A stretch of DNA of 64,000 nucleotides from positions 581,881 to 645,880 of the forward strand of contig SDOX01000011.1 of NCBI GenBank assembly GCA_004565275.1. Reading direction: 5' to 3'. The stretch comes from Nannochloropsis salina CCMP1776 (lineage: Eukaryota > Sar > Eustigmatophyceae > Eustigmatales > Monodopsidaceae). How positions within the stretch are numbered: position 1 is the first letter of the stretch; each line of letters begins with the position of its first letter. A model generated the notes under the pieces. The model was not told the DNA's origin. It was given only the letters and a program-made list of their open reading frames with translations, and did not search any database. Below, piece after piece: positions 30,657 through 40,982 of this stretch. The position numbers were made by a program, and so were the translations under genes.

Positions 30657-33050
30657 ATGCCGCCTTCAGCATCACTGTCGTCTCGACATGGCGGCCACGG
30701 ACCTCTAACATGGACGCTCAGAAGCTTACGGTCCCAACGACCTAGACAATTGTCGAGCCATCTTGCCAGCGCAGTAAACATAAAACGGGCGAAAAGGGGT
30801 TTTTGGCACATGGAAAACATTTTTGTATCTTTGTGTGGTCATGGTGCTAAAATCTTGCGGCAGTGCGCTTGCAAGGCCGCCTCATCGTCGCGTATGGACG
30901 TGCTTGTGGCGTTTTCTGACCTGCCCCCCCGTTGCTACCATACAAAGCGTGCCTTCGCGACGTCACATTCACCATTTTCAAGTAATGAATCACGTGTCAC
31001 CTCACGGGTCGTCGTCGAAGAAGTCCCAACCGTGAGATCGGAAAACATGCGATTGCTTGCGCTGAAACGTTCAAGCAATCCAGCGGAAATCGTTAAGATC
31101 GTGACAGATGCATGGGTGGCCGCCGAAGCACCAAATGAATTTAGCTACAGCCTTGCTATCAATGCATGTGCACAAATGTGTAATTATCAGCAGGCCTGGG
31201 AGTTGCTGCGGCGGGCGGAGACAACTCATAGGATCACTCCTTCCGAATGGATGTGGGGTGCGCTCTTATCCGCTTGCGTTCGGGCTCGCCGTCTCGATGA
31301 AGTGCTCAAGGTGATAAATAGCATGAAAATTAGGGGTGTTAGAATGAACGCGCACTTTGTGGCCCAACTTGTTGATGCATACGGCCGCGAAGGGGATTGG
31401 AAGGGGGCATTGTTGGCGTTCGAAAGCCACCGAGCGGACTTGCTGCGGCAGTATGCGGGACGCTCTGGCCACGAGAAAAAATCACTAACTGTTTGCTTTA
31501 CGACCCTCATCACTGCACTGGGCCGGGGCCGACAATGGGAACGAGCGCGTGACGTTCTGTTGACAGAAATGCCTCGTGAGAGGGTGTCCCCTGACCTGGT
31601 TGCCTACGGAAGCGTCATGCATTCTTGCGGGCGGGCAAGGCAGTGGAGGGAGGTGTTGGCCCTTTTCAACCATCTCCAATCCCAAGCCGAGCTGGAACCC
31701 TCCAACGTCATAATTCATTTCGTGCTGCATGCCTATTATTGGAGCGACGCTGCCAGCTGGCGGGGCGCGGTCCACCTTTTCAACGACATGGAACAGGGCA
31801 AATACGCACGGGCACGCCCCACCGCCCCTATCTGTCGGACTTTCTTTAAAGTGCTTGGAAAATTCGCCCCCGCCGCAGAGGCTCACGCGTTTTATAACAA
31901 GCTCCCTGCGTCGTACAAGAACTTGACCACGATCGCTGCTGATGTACTGCTCGCCTACGCTAACGAGAAGGACGGCAAAGGTGCTCTCGCCTTCTTGCAG
32001 CACCTTCGCGAACACGGTCCGGAGCCGGACGGAATCTGCCTCTCGAATGTTGTGCTAGCATGCGGGAGGGCGGGCTTGATGGAGGATGCACAGGCGCTTC
32101 TCCAGGAAGCTCGGCAATCCAGCCCTTTTGGAGGGTCGAAATCCGCCTTCCTCTTGGAGAAAATGAGCAAAGTTGAGGCATTTGAAGAAGCGACGGCTTT
32201 CTACTCTGCCATCACCCATACTATTCCAGATCACCCTGGGGCGATGCCGCCACCCGTGGCCATGAACACGGGCCTCCACGTTTTTTGCAATGTTGGGGAT
32301 TGGGAGAGCGCCGTCAAAGTTTTCCGACAAATGGCGTCCGGCGGTGTGCAACCCATCGAGGCAAACCGTGCATCTATACTGTTGGCTTCTAGCTCGGCGG
32401 GACAGTGGCCTGTGGCGACTTATTTGCTCGAGGAGGGGGCTTTTCTGCGCCTTAAGAACGTGGGAACCAGCGGTTTTGAGGCTTGGGCGCAAGGGGTGGA
32501 GGACGGCATTCTCACGGCTTTCGGACCGGCTTTATACAGGCAGCTGCAGCAGCAGGGACTTGTTGATCATACTCATAAAGAAAGTGAGGCAGCGAAGAAC
32601 GTGAAGGTGGTAGACTTTCATGGCCTGGGAGCCCGTCAGTGCGTATGTGCCATACTGACCTTGTTGCAAGATTTGGAAAATGTGGAGGCACTGAAGGCTG
32701 CGAAAAAGCGGCCGTTGCGCAGTAGAAGTCATGAACAGGTCGCATCTAAATATGGTACATTGGTGCCCAAGAATGAGAACGAACTCTTACACCGTCGCCG
32801 AAATGGCAGGGACTTTGCTTCAACAGATGAACATGATCCCGTTCCCAGCATTGTGATGGTGGTGGGTAGAGGTAAGCATAGCGTTGCAGGTGTAAGCATC
32901 TTAAACCCCTCCATTTTAAAGGCTCTAGCGACGCCTTCTCTATTCCAGCCTCCAATGAATGCGCGACCAGTGCCCAACAACCCGGGGCGGATAGTCTTGT
33001 CGCGACAGGAGGTGAAAAAGTACATCGACGCACAACTAAGCCGACGCTAA
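30657..33050 (+). CDS. Organellar PPR protein with C-terminal Smr domain
   Basis: A single exon of 797 residues; the first in-frame ATG is at 30657. The N-terminal ~90 residues are Arg/Ser-rich and look like an organelle presequence. From ~125 to ~600 runs an array of roughly ten or more 35-residue pentatricopeptide repeats (NEFSYSLAINACAQMCNYQQ, TLITALGRGRQWERARDV, GICLSNVVLACGRAGLMEDA). The C-terminus carries an Smr domain: VVDFHGLGARQCVCAILT, then VMVVGRGKHS and a final NNPGRIVLSRQEVKKYI. A ~60-residue basic insertion splits the Smr domain. PPR-SMR proteins bind organelle RNA; some, such as GUN1 and SOT1, act in plastid signalling or rRNA processing (family knowledge). Plastid or mitochondrial location is not decided. 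Confidence 0.88.
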   Translation: MPPSASLSSRHGGHGPLTWTLRSLRSQRPRQLSSHLASAVNIKRAKRGFWHMENIFVSLCGHGAKILRQCACKAASSSRMDVLVAFSDLPPRCYHTKRAFATSHSPFSSNESRVTSRVVVEEVPTVRSENMRLLALKRSSNPAEIVKIVTDAWVAAEAPNEFSYSLAINACAQMCNYQQAWELLRRAETTHRITPSEWMWGALLSACVRARRLDEVLKVINSMKIRGVRMNAHFVAQLVDAYGREGDWKGALLAFESHRADLLRQYAGRSGHEKKSLTVCFTTLITALGRGRQWERARDVLLTEMPRERVSPDLVAYGSVMHSCGRARQWREVLALFNHLQSQAELEPSNVIIHFVLHAYYWSDAASWRGAVHLFNDMEQGKYARARPTAPICRTFFKVLGKFAPAAEAHAFYNKLPASYKNLTTIAADVLLAYANEKDGKGALAFLQHLREHGPEPDGICLSNVVLACGRAGLMEDAQALLQEARQSSPFGGSKSAFLLEKMSKVEAFEEATAFYSAITHTIPDHPGAMPPPVAMNTGLHVFCNVGDWESAVKVFRQMASGGVQPIEANRASILLASSSAGQWPVATYLLEEGAFLRLKNVGTSGFEAWAQGVEDGILTAFGPALYRQLQQQGLVDHTHKESEAAKNVKVVDFHGLGARQCVCAILTLLQDLENVEALKAAKKRPLRSRSHEQVASKYGTLVPKNENELLHRRRNGRDFASTDEHDPVPSIVMVVGRGKHSVAGVSILNPSILKALATPSLFQPPMNARPVPNNPGRIVLSRQEVKKYIDAQLSRR

Positions 33051-33690
33051 AAGCAAATTATGGATCAACGTTGACCACGTCAATAGTGTAGAGTAGTACG
33101 ATAGAAGCTGTAACTATGTAAATGGGAAAAACAAGAATGCAACATGTTAGTAAAGCCGACGGATATGGAAAAGGGATGCCGTACCATAAGATTCTTTTGC
33201 TTCTTTATCTTTCTCTCCTTGTGTAAAGCGACGCACAATGTTGGCTACCGAAAGAGCCATTTTCATGGTTTTCACAGGAATGAAATGTACACACTTGTTT
33301 TTTGCCGGTCTTCACAGTTCTCGTAGACGCACGCCGCCATCCTCTGAGTCGGTCCTCCTCTTACGCGAGGCATCGCGGTAATGATAGGGGCGATAAGTCC
33401 CGATCCCGGAGATTTTATAGTGCGAAGATCCTCAGCGCAGCCTATGAAAATGATCAATTCAACGACGTCCTACTCAAGGAGACTGGTAGAAAAGCGAGAA
33501 AGATTTTTGGGCAGGTGCATTTCCTGACAATTTGGTGCTTTGAAGCGTACTTGTTATTTATCACGTCGCAAATATTTAAGGGTCGTGGTCAAACACGCCA
33601 TCTAACGCATTTCAAATGTTTGCAGAGTGATTGAGGCAAAATCATCTGCCCTCGGGTATTTGCCTCGAGGACGCTTTGGCCATCTGCCCC
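33051..33690. other. Convergent 3' intergenic region with a weak small ORF
   Basis: This gap lies between two convergent genes. A plus-strand frame from about 33302 to 33634 has a basic, serine-rich N-terminus and an acceptor-like CAG just upstream, but no start codon or domain that convinces. It is left as non-coding. Confidence 0.4.
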
Positions 33691-36600
33691 TCAAATGCCT
33701 AAAGAGTTGCGGTCCGAGGTCAACAATCTCTTGATGCTCTGGACGACGGCCTGAGCTTTGGCCTTGCGTTTCTCTTCCATGGCTTGCACGGGGTCAGAGA
33801 ATTTTTCCAGAAGAAGTTGATTCAGTTCGTGTCGGATATACTTGACGAGAACGGCACTTGACGCTGTCATTCGAAAGGAAAGCCAGTTGTCCATCGTCAC
33901 GGCTATGGATCGATCGCCTTCCAGGGATCCATGCTCCCATTGAATTTTAATATCCCCTCCAAAAAGAAGAATAGTGAAGGGAGACACGAAAGTACTGTCG
34001 TAGGCGTATACCTTCGTGGACTGAACTTTCTTGTGATACAAGAGGAACGCATCCTTCCCCGAGGGCGCCAAGTTCATGAGCCGCGTGAAATTGATAGACC
34101 CGGGGTGCACAGCCACTTTGGTCTTATCCCTCAGCTCGAATGTCGCCCCTTCCCCTGTTTTTTGTGGACGAACAAGCTTTCCCACTTGCGGATACAGCGC
34201 TGCAAACAGGCAGCACCGAATAAGATTGACGTCAAGGGCATGGGTTTCCTTCCCGTCCGATCCCCCCCCGATATCGTCCACCGTGTAACCATCCTCGCGG
34301 TTGGCCCCCGCCCTGAAGGCTCGCGCGCTCTCATGACCTTGATCATTGCGACATTTTTTATCATCATTTGACCGTCCACCATCGCAGCCGCCGCCGCCCC
34401 CCTCCGCATTGCCCCGCCCTCCTGGCTGCCCTGCCGTACCCGCAGCACCGCGACCTCCACCATACATTTTGCGCGGCTCTCTCGCGCCAAAGCCTATATC
34501 GATAAGCTGCCGTCTCAATTCTTTTCGCAGGGCTTCAATCTGCTCCAAGGTGGCGATCGACAAAAAATTTTCCGTGCAGTAGTCTTTGCGCACACGATAA
34601 GGCTCATTCCGAAGCTCTGCCCACCCATTGTATGCTTCCAAAGCCGCAATGTGGTCTGACAGGGCCGATCCGTATTTGGCATGTGCCCTGTCCGCTTCTT
34701 GCTGCATACCAAATGGGTTCGAAAACGGACTTTTGTAGCTCAAGCAGGCTGCTATTGTCAAAATGGGCTCTAGACATCCCAAAATGGAGCCAATGATCAG
34801 CATTTTCCCGATACGCGCGTCGCACGGTAGGTTTGCCAAGTGGAAACCTAAAGGCGTCAGGTAATAAGACACTTCTTTGGTGTCCAAATCTTTCTGCTTC
34901 CGTAATGCGTCGATTTCTCGGAGATTTTTGACTGCAGTCGTAATCGCCTCAGGAGGTGGGGGTTCGATGGCTCGTGCCAGAAAGTCGGCGGGACTGCCCA
35001 ATTCCAGCGCCAAGATGGTCAGCGACAGCTCTTCCAAGGGGGTGCGCAGCATCTCTGGAAGAGTATACTTGGGCATTTGCGCCTCCATGAAGCTTTTACT
35101 GTACAGCCGAAAGCACGTTCCTTCCCGCACACGCCCGGCCCGACCGGCTCGCTGGGAGGCGGCGGCTTGGGAGGTCCAAACACTCACAAGGGAGCTCATG
35201 TGTGTTTCTGCGTCGTACCGCATCTCCTTCACGCGTCCGCTGTCGATCACACTGGAGATATCGTCGATGGTGATGGAGGTTTCCGCAATGTTGGTGGCAA
35301 CCACGATCTGCGCGGACAAATGGGTAGGGAGACAGGCCCACAGTGAGAAAACTTCACTCTCCTCAAAACTTTGCAAGGGGGGGAAGCGAAAGACACAGAA
35401 GGCAACCGTTCTGGACAAAAATCAGGGTAATACCTTGGTCACACCCTTGGGCATCCGCCGGAAGACGGCTCGCTGCGCGTCGGAGGGGAGGGAGGAGTGC
35501 AGGGGGTAGGCCTGGACGCGTTTGGGGTTCCCCAGGACCGCATGGGCCGCCATCAGCTTGCAAAGCTCGTTGATTTCCTGGAAGCCCGAGAAGAAGACCA
35601 AAACGGCACCGCCCACTTCGTTGTCGTCTGCCTCTCGGATCGTGACGAGGAGGGTCAGCAATTTGACGATGAGCTGGTAGTCGATCGGGTCCTCAGCTTT
35701 AGGCGAGATCAGCGGGGGACCTGCGGCGCCATTCCCATTCTCATTGCCGATTCCTTTCAAACTCCCATTGCTCGAGTGTCTGTGCTCCTTTCCAAGGCCG
35801 CGCCCGCCTCCATTCCCTCTCCCCCCTAGGCCTCTGCCACGTCCGCCCCCCCGACCTCCTCCCCCTAGGCCGTTGCCTCCCACACCGCCCTGGCTCATGC
35901 CAGGCACGGACTTGATAGAGGCCAGCTTGGTTTCGATGTCCTCCAGGAAGACGTGCCGGACGGGGAACGTGCGTCCAGGCACGTGGACGGCCGGGCAGTT
36001 CCCAAAGTACTCCTGAAAGAGGTCTGCCTGCAGTGTAGCGCTCATCAGGATCAGCTTCAGTCCCTTCCGCCGCTCCAGCAGCTCTTGCATGATGATGAGA
36101 AGGAAGTCCGAATGGATGTCGCGCTAGATAGAGTTCGTGGAGAGGAGAGAAAGGTAGCCGAGTCGTGAATGGCTTGCTCTGTCGCCCCGCTCGGCCCCTC
36201 CGACCCTTCTCGGCAGCCGCCCCCACCGTGCGACCTGACAACTCCCCCTCCCCACCCTACCTCGTGCACTTCGTCAATCACCACGTGAGAGACGCCCTGT
36301 AGGTCGGGGTCCTCTTGCAGGCGCCGGAGGAGCAAGCCTGTGGTCACGAAGGTCAAGGCGGTGGAGTCCGACACCCGTGCCTCCAGGCGAATCGAGTAGC
36401 CCACGTCCCGGCCCACCTCCACGCACCGCTCTGCCGCCACTCGCTCGCAAAGCGAGATGGCGCTGATGCGTCGAGGCTGGGTGACGAGAATATTGACCTG
36501 GCTACCCCGACCCCCTTCGATGTAATGGTCGAGCAAGAACTGCGGCAGCTGCGTCGACTTCCCGCTGCCAGTAGCGCCGCTCAGCACTATCACCGTGTTC

Positions 36601-37682
36601 TCCTCCACCAACCGCACCACCTCCTCCCGCATTGACCAGATCGGCAGCCTCTCGCGCGCCCGGAGCATCTCTCTGTACCCTCTTGTCTCCCTGATACGTT
36701 CCAGACGCTGCCTCAGCATGCGAGACAGGGCCTCGCTCTCGGCCGGGCTGCGCTCGTGCCGCTTCTTTCCCCCGGCTGCCCGCCTAATGGCTCGCACACG
36801 GTACCCCTCCTTGATGTCTTCCAGCTTCTGCTGGTCTGCCGCAGCTGCCGCAGCCTTACTTTGCTCCATTTCTTCCCTCCGCGCCGCCCTCTCTGCGGGC
36901 GTCAGAGGCAGTACCAGGCCCCCACCGCCGGGAAGGGGCACCCCGGCCGCCTCCGGGACCTTGGTGGTCACACATATCACCGTGTCCTGCTCCACGGCCA
37001 TGGTGTCCGAGAGATACAGCCCCGTGTCCAGGACAAAGGCTGCCTTGGGTCTTTTGATGAAGAGGGTGTCACGGGCCGCCTCGAAAAGCGTGGTCAGGTT
37101 GGGGGCGCGGCCTACCACCACCCGCTTCTGAGTGGTCTCTGGGTGGTGCCATGCGCATATGATTACTTGCACCCTGGACGACCGGCCACGGGGGGCAAGG
37201 CGTTGCGCCTCTTTTTGTCGCACGACCGCGGACTTCTTCGTGGCCGCGTTTACGAGATTAGTCTCCAGGAAGACCCGCTTCTCCTCTTTGAGGAGCAGAT
37301 TCAGGAGCTCGGCGCCGCCCATCCCGTCGTCCCCGTCCCCATCCGTCAAATGCAGCTGCTCTAAAAGCTCCAGCATCAACCGCTTATTCTCCGCGCCGAT
37401 CACCACATGGTTCTTCTTCAGTCCCGCCCCGTCCCTGCCGCCACCCGCTACGCCTCCTCCACCAGTATTCCTCCCACTGGCCCCGCCCCCGCCTCCGCTA
37501 CTGCTCCCTCCGCGGCCTCTATCACTACTTACACGGCCGCTTCCACCGCCCCCCCCGCCTCCCCGCCCACCACCAGCAGCTCTCCCGCTCCCCCGGCCGC
37601 CGCGCCCCCCCCGGCCCATTCCTCCACGGGCCACGAACTCACGACGACCACGCCCGCCGCCTGCGTTAGGCCCTCGACCCAT
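33691..37682 (-). CDS. DEAH/RHA-type RNA helicase (DHX36/DHX57-like)
   Basis: Three exons, 37682-36261, 36123-35434 and 35307-33691, all phase 0, give 1242 residues with ATG at 37682. The first ~95 residues are Gly/Arg-rich (RGG-like), typical of RNA-binding tails. Helicase motifs in order: I GATGSGKSTQLPQ (~367), Ia TQPRRISA, II DEVHE (470-474), III SATLQ (~500), V TNIAETSITIDD, VI QRAGRAGR (~755). Winged-helix, ratchet (HA2) and OB-NTases-fold regions follow (LRTPLEELSLTILALELG, GSINFTRLMNLAP). Two further Gly-rich inserts interrupt the core, one between motifs III and IV and one before the C-terminal domain. The layout fits DHX36/DHX57/YTHDC2 relatives, which unwind RNA or G-quadruplexes. 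All motifs look active. Confidence 0.93.
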
Positions 37683-37860
37683 CCCTTATCCCTGTCGACA
37701 ATGTGTTTGTTCCACGTTGATTGGTTTATTTCTTTGCATTTATTTCATCTCCCAAAGTGTCTGTAAATCATTTATGTCCATCTCTTCCGTCTCGTGGGAC
37801 TGAGAGACGGAGGAGCACATCACACGTTTTCGCAAGGAGGAGCACGACGACGGGACACGA

Positions 37861-38094
37861 TCAAAACCAGTCGTCATCATTCTTGCTCTTAGGAGGTTTC
37901 TCAAATTTAACCCCTGTCCGTTTCGCGATGTCTTTCAAGGTCTGCGTGTTGCGGCGCGCGACTAGGACTTGTCCGGCCACGGTCCCGAGGACCAGGACGG
38001 CGATGACGACATTGCGAGTGGTAGCCAGGCTTGCGGGCGGGTCTGACGCCTCCTTATCCTTGTCTGAGCTAGAAGGAGGTGGCGACGGCGCCAT
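37861..38094 (-). CDS. Small single-span membrane protein, unknown
   Basis: A 77-residue frame with ATG at 38094. The N-terminus is Pro/Ser-rich and acidic. One membrane span lies at ~27-46 (NVVIAVLVLGTVAGQVLV), followed by a basic stretch ARRNTQTLKDIAKRTG and a C-terminus ending in SKNDDDWF. A hydrophobic segment followed by positive charge suggests a tail or N-in anchor. It lies 179 bp upstream of the helicase start codon on the same strand and diverges from the RNase H2B gene across 553 bp. No family recognised. Confidence 0.55.
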   Translation of the reverse strand: MAPSPPPSSSDKDKEASDPPASLATTRNVVIAVLVLGTVAGQVLVARRNTQTLKDIAKRTGVKFEKPPKSKNDDDWF

Positions 38095-38647
38095 TTTGGG
38101 GCTTGTGGCTTACGCGTCACACACCCGTAAGGAAAAGGAAGGCTAGTGGGATGAGAGGGACGGGGTGCATGAGCAGACGAACGAAGCTTCGTTGTCGCGT
38201 CCCGGGCACTTGTATTGTCCGTAAAGCGTGACGCAAGCAATTTCCATCTCTTATGCGTGGGAGCGAGGCATGACAGCCCCACTCCAGCAGGTTTAGCGGT
38301 CATTCGCGTGAGGCCTGAAGGCGAGAGCGGGGAGGTGGCGAGCAAACAAAAAAGATACGAGGATGCATGCACTCCCAAAAGACTGACTCTGCGGAAGACC
38401 CATTGAGTACGCAAATTAAATGAACGACTCCATCGTATCGATGTCTCTGCGAGATTTCATAGTGGGCTTTACAAGCACCAGCCGCATTCTCGCTGGGTCT
38501 AAGTCCATCGCTTTATTTCCCTCGACAAGAAGAATATCGCTGGCATTTAATTAATGCTTAGCCCCGACAGGCGCCTTCGCGACGCGTTTCTCACCTGGTA
38601 CACTTCCTTCGACATTGTTCTCCGCCCCCGCACACACATTCTAGGCT
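38095..38647. other. Divergent intergenic region
   Basis: This stretch separates the small membrane protein gene (-) and the RNase H2B gene (+) and should hold both promoters. No gene is recognised. Confidence 0.45.
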
Positions 38648-39893
38648 ATGTCACCTTCTGAGGTACCGCGCAGTCGATTGCTGTGCGTTCCTGAATCGAT
38701 TTTGTCATCTGAGCCCTCCCCTTCCTCTTCGACAGCGACAGCGTGTCAGACTTCCCCGCAACTGGGCCAGGTGCTTGCGTTCACGCATCCACGCGGAGGA
38801 TATCCATCGCAATACCTGCTCTCACCAGCGGGACAACTTTGTGAGCTCCAATCCTTCCGGCCGTCCGGAAGCAAATTTGGGAGTTGGTTCGTCGAGCAGC
38901 GTGTGGTGTCGGACGGGCTTCTATATGTAGCCTCTCCTGTAGACCCTAAGCTCATCCTCCTCCCGGTTCTTGAGAAGCATGGTGCCACACGCTTTTCGCC
39001 GCTGGCGCAGCTTCTGGCCGCGGAAGCAGACGGGGCCTACCTTGCTTTACGGCAATGTCAGGGGTTGGACTTGCACCTGGTGTGCGACGTGAATGACCAG
39101 CTCGGTGAGGACATGCTCTTGTACCGATTGAATGCCGAGAAAACCATGGATTGGCTTGCCAAGAAGGTGGCACGCGCGACACAAGCCTTGGTTGCCCTGG
39201 AGGCTGCCAGGGAAGAGCAGAACAACGGCATGGGCTCTGGCTTTGCCGCCGGGTTTGTGGTCGAGGCAGGCGCGATCCAGGGAGGCAGCACGGGAGAAGA
39301 CAAGCGCAGCACAGGGGCCGGTGGCAAAGTGCAGACACGAGGTGCGTTCTTTCAACTCGCTCGAGGGGGATTTTAGCCTGGATCTATTTGTGTGTTGTCC
39401 GCTCTCTCTTTCTCCCACTCCTTCCCAACGCGCTTCCTCTCATTTATCAACAAACCCTCCCTGGCCTCACTCCCTTTCACCCGGCCATGCGCGTGTGTAC
39501 GGCTCAGAAGCGACGCGGGAGGAGGCTCGACTGGCGGTGGAGCTCGTCAGCGAGTATTTGAGCGAGGCATGGGCCGTTAAGCTGCAGCACCGCTGTGGCT
39601 TCAGCGAGGAGGAAATGCGGCAAGGCGCTGGGGCGAAAAAACGGTCGGCCTGGGACGGCGACGGGGATCTCGAGCAGGGCACAGCGATGGCGTTGACGCA
39701 AGGCAAGCGTGGCAAAGGCGGGGGGGAGGGAGGCAGAGAGGGTCCGGGTGGGCCGGGCGGCGAGCCAGGGGGCGCAGGAGGCATGCGCTCAGCGCAGGGG
39801 GGGCAGAGCCTGGCACAGAAAAAGTTGGCAAAGACCAATTTGAAGGGAGTGAAATCCATCTCCTCATTCTTTGGTAAGAAGGCGAAGGCTTAA
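38648..39893 (+). CDS. RNASEH2B: Ribonuclease H2 subunit B
   Basis: Exons 38648-39341 and 39508-39893 (GTGCGT donor, GGCTCAG acceptor, phase 1) give 359 residues. The N-terminal triple-barrel part reads LLSPAGQLCELQSF, SWFVEQRVVSDGLLYVASP and VDPKLILLPVLE, followed by the helical region LGEDMLLYRLNAEKTMDWL, which matches the B subunit fold. The C-terminus ends in a PCNA-interacting-type motif, KGVKSISSFFGKK, at the same place and with nearly the same residues as human RNASEH2B (KGMKSIDTFFG). The complex removes ribonucleotides from DNA. The Gly-rich linker before the PIP motif is unusually long and repetitive. Confidence 0.93.
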
Positions 39894-40054
39894 TGTACTG
39901 AAGGCAGATACACGGACGCAGGGACCTTGTCCGGGATGGAATGGGTGCATGAAAATAAAAATTAGCATGACAGCACTTGTGATCAACAAAATAACTGTGA
40001 AGTTACTGCCAGCGCATACAGCACCAAATATTGCCTCCATCTTTCTTCGCATTA

Positions 40055-40369
40055 CTACTGTAAGGCTTGCTTGCTCCCGTCCGCGTCGGTACCTATGGCT
40101 CCCTCCCCCTTCCCCCCACACTCAAGCAGCGACCACTGCTTCTTCAATGGTCCTCTTATCTTCTGCTCTCCTCCCTTCTGCTCTCCCTTCCAGAAGAATA
40201 CACCCCAGGCTTTGCCATGCCTAGGGTCTCCTTGCTTGAGGACAACGCGCTTCACATCCCAGTATGTGCCCGGCTCCCCGTGCCATATCGAGCGGGTCAA
40301 CCGCGCTCCTACGCCATAGTGTCGCAAACCATTGACGATCTGGAAGAAGCTTTGACCGGAGGGTGCCAT
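40055..40369 (-). CDS. Mitochondrial small-subunit ribosomal protein mS34 (MRPS34-like)
   Basis: The segment HYGVGARLTRSIWHGEPGTY followed by WDVKRVVLKQ and HGKAWGVFFWKG matches the MRPS34 core pattern (YGVG-R-TR-W, then YW, then HGKAWG). mS34 is a protein of the mitochondrial ribosome small subunit. The start is uncertain: ATG 40369 gives 104 residues and begins just ahead of the core, but the frame stays open to 40486 without an ATG, so an upstream exon joined at an acceptor near 40450-40475 is possible. The tail after residue 65 is basic and then acidic/Gly-rich. It converges with RNase H2B (161 bp between stops). Confidence 0.72.
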   Translation of the reverse strand: MAPSGQSFFQIVNGLRHYGVGARLTRSIWHGEPGTYWDVKRVVLKQGDPRHGKAWGVFFWKGEQKGGEQKIRGPLKKQWSLLECGGKGEGAIGTDADGSKQALQ

Positions 40370-40982
40370 GCCCGGCACCGCCTTCCCTGTCGCAATATAA
40401 AGGGAGATAGGCGGCAGGGCATGAGTGCGCTGTAGTACATGTGCCTTGAATGCAAGACCAATAAAACCGTCCTGACACTTTTCCACATACTTTTATTGTC
40501 AACCAATTGCAACCATCAATTTTGATACGATACTTGGTCGGTGTTATCCGTTCCTTGGCGCGGCACAGATGCCGACCAGGCACATTCTCATCACCATCAC
40601 CAGCATCATGCACGCAAGCTTCCCCCCCCCCATTTCATAGACACAGCAACAAAAATGCTCTTGCGCGTAAAATTTTGCCCCGTCAGACTCGACGTCAGGC
40701 CCAAGAGAGCAGCATGTACGGAATGTCCTCGCAAAATTGTCGACTTCTCACAATCCCCCCTTGCCAAAGCAGTGGGGACGTGGAAGACAGTGAGTCGCCA
40801 GCCCAAACGCCAGGCCCAGCCCGCTGCACATTGGCACTTGCTCGGCCTCGAACGAACCGTGCTTTGCCGCAGAAACACCACTGTAACTCTGATCAATTCC
40901 AATTCCTCCATGTTCTTGACTTATCGTACCATCAATAGGCCTCCCCTGGCTTGCGCTTGCTCATTTGCCAGGGGTCCGTCCC
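40370..40982. other. Divergent intergenic region
   Basis: This stretch lies between the mS34 gene (-) and the glycosidase gene (+). A minus-strand ATG frame at 40606-40911 (101 residues, basic N-terminus) could be an upstream exon of mS34 but has no supporting motif. A short CAT-rich tract (CATCACCATCACCAG-like) lies near 40588-40605. Confidence 0.3.

Noticed and set aside
37132-37803. Proline-rich plus-strand frame opposite the helicase N-terminus
   Set aside because: It is the antisense of the Gly/Arg-rich RGG region; the long open frame is a base-composition effect.
39864-40121. Hydrophobic minus-strand frame between RNase H2B and mS34
   Set aside because: It overlaps the RNase H2B stop and mS34 coding DNA, so it is most likely chance.
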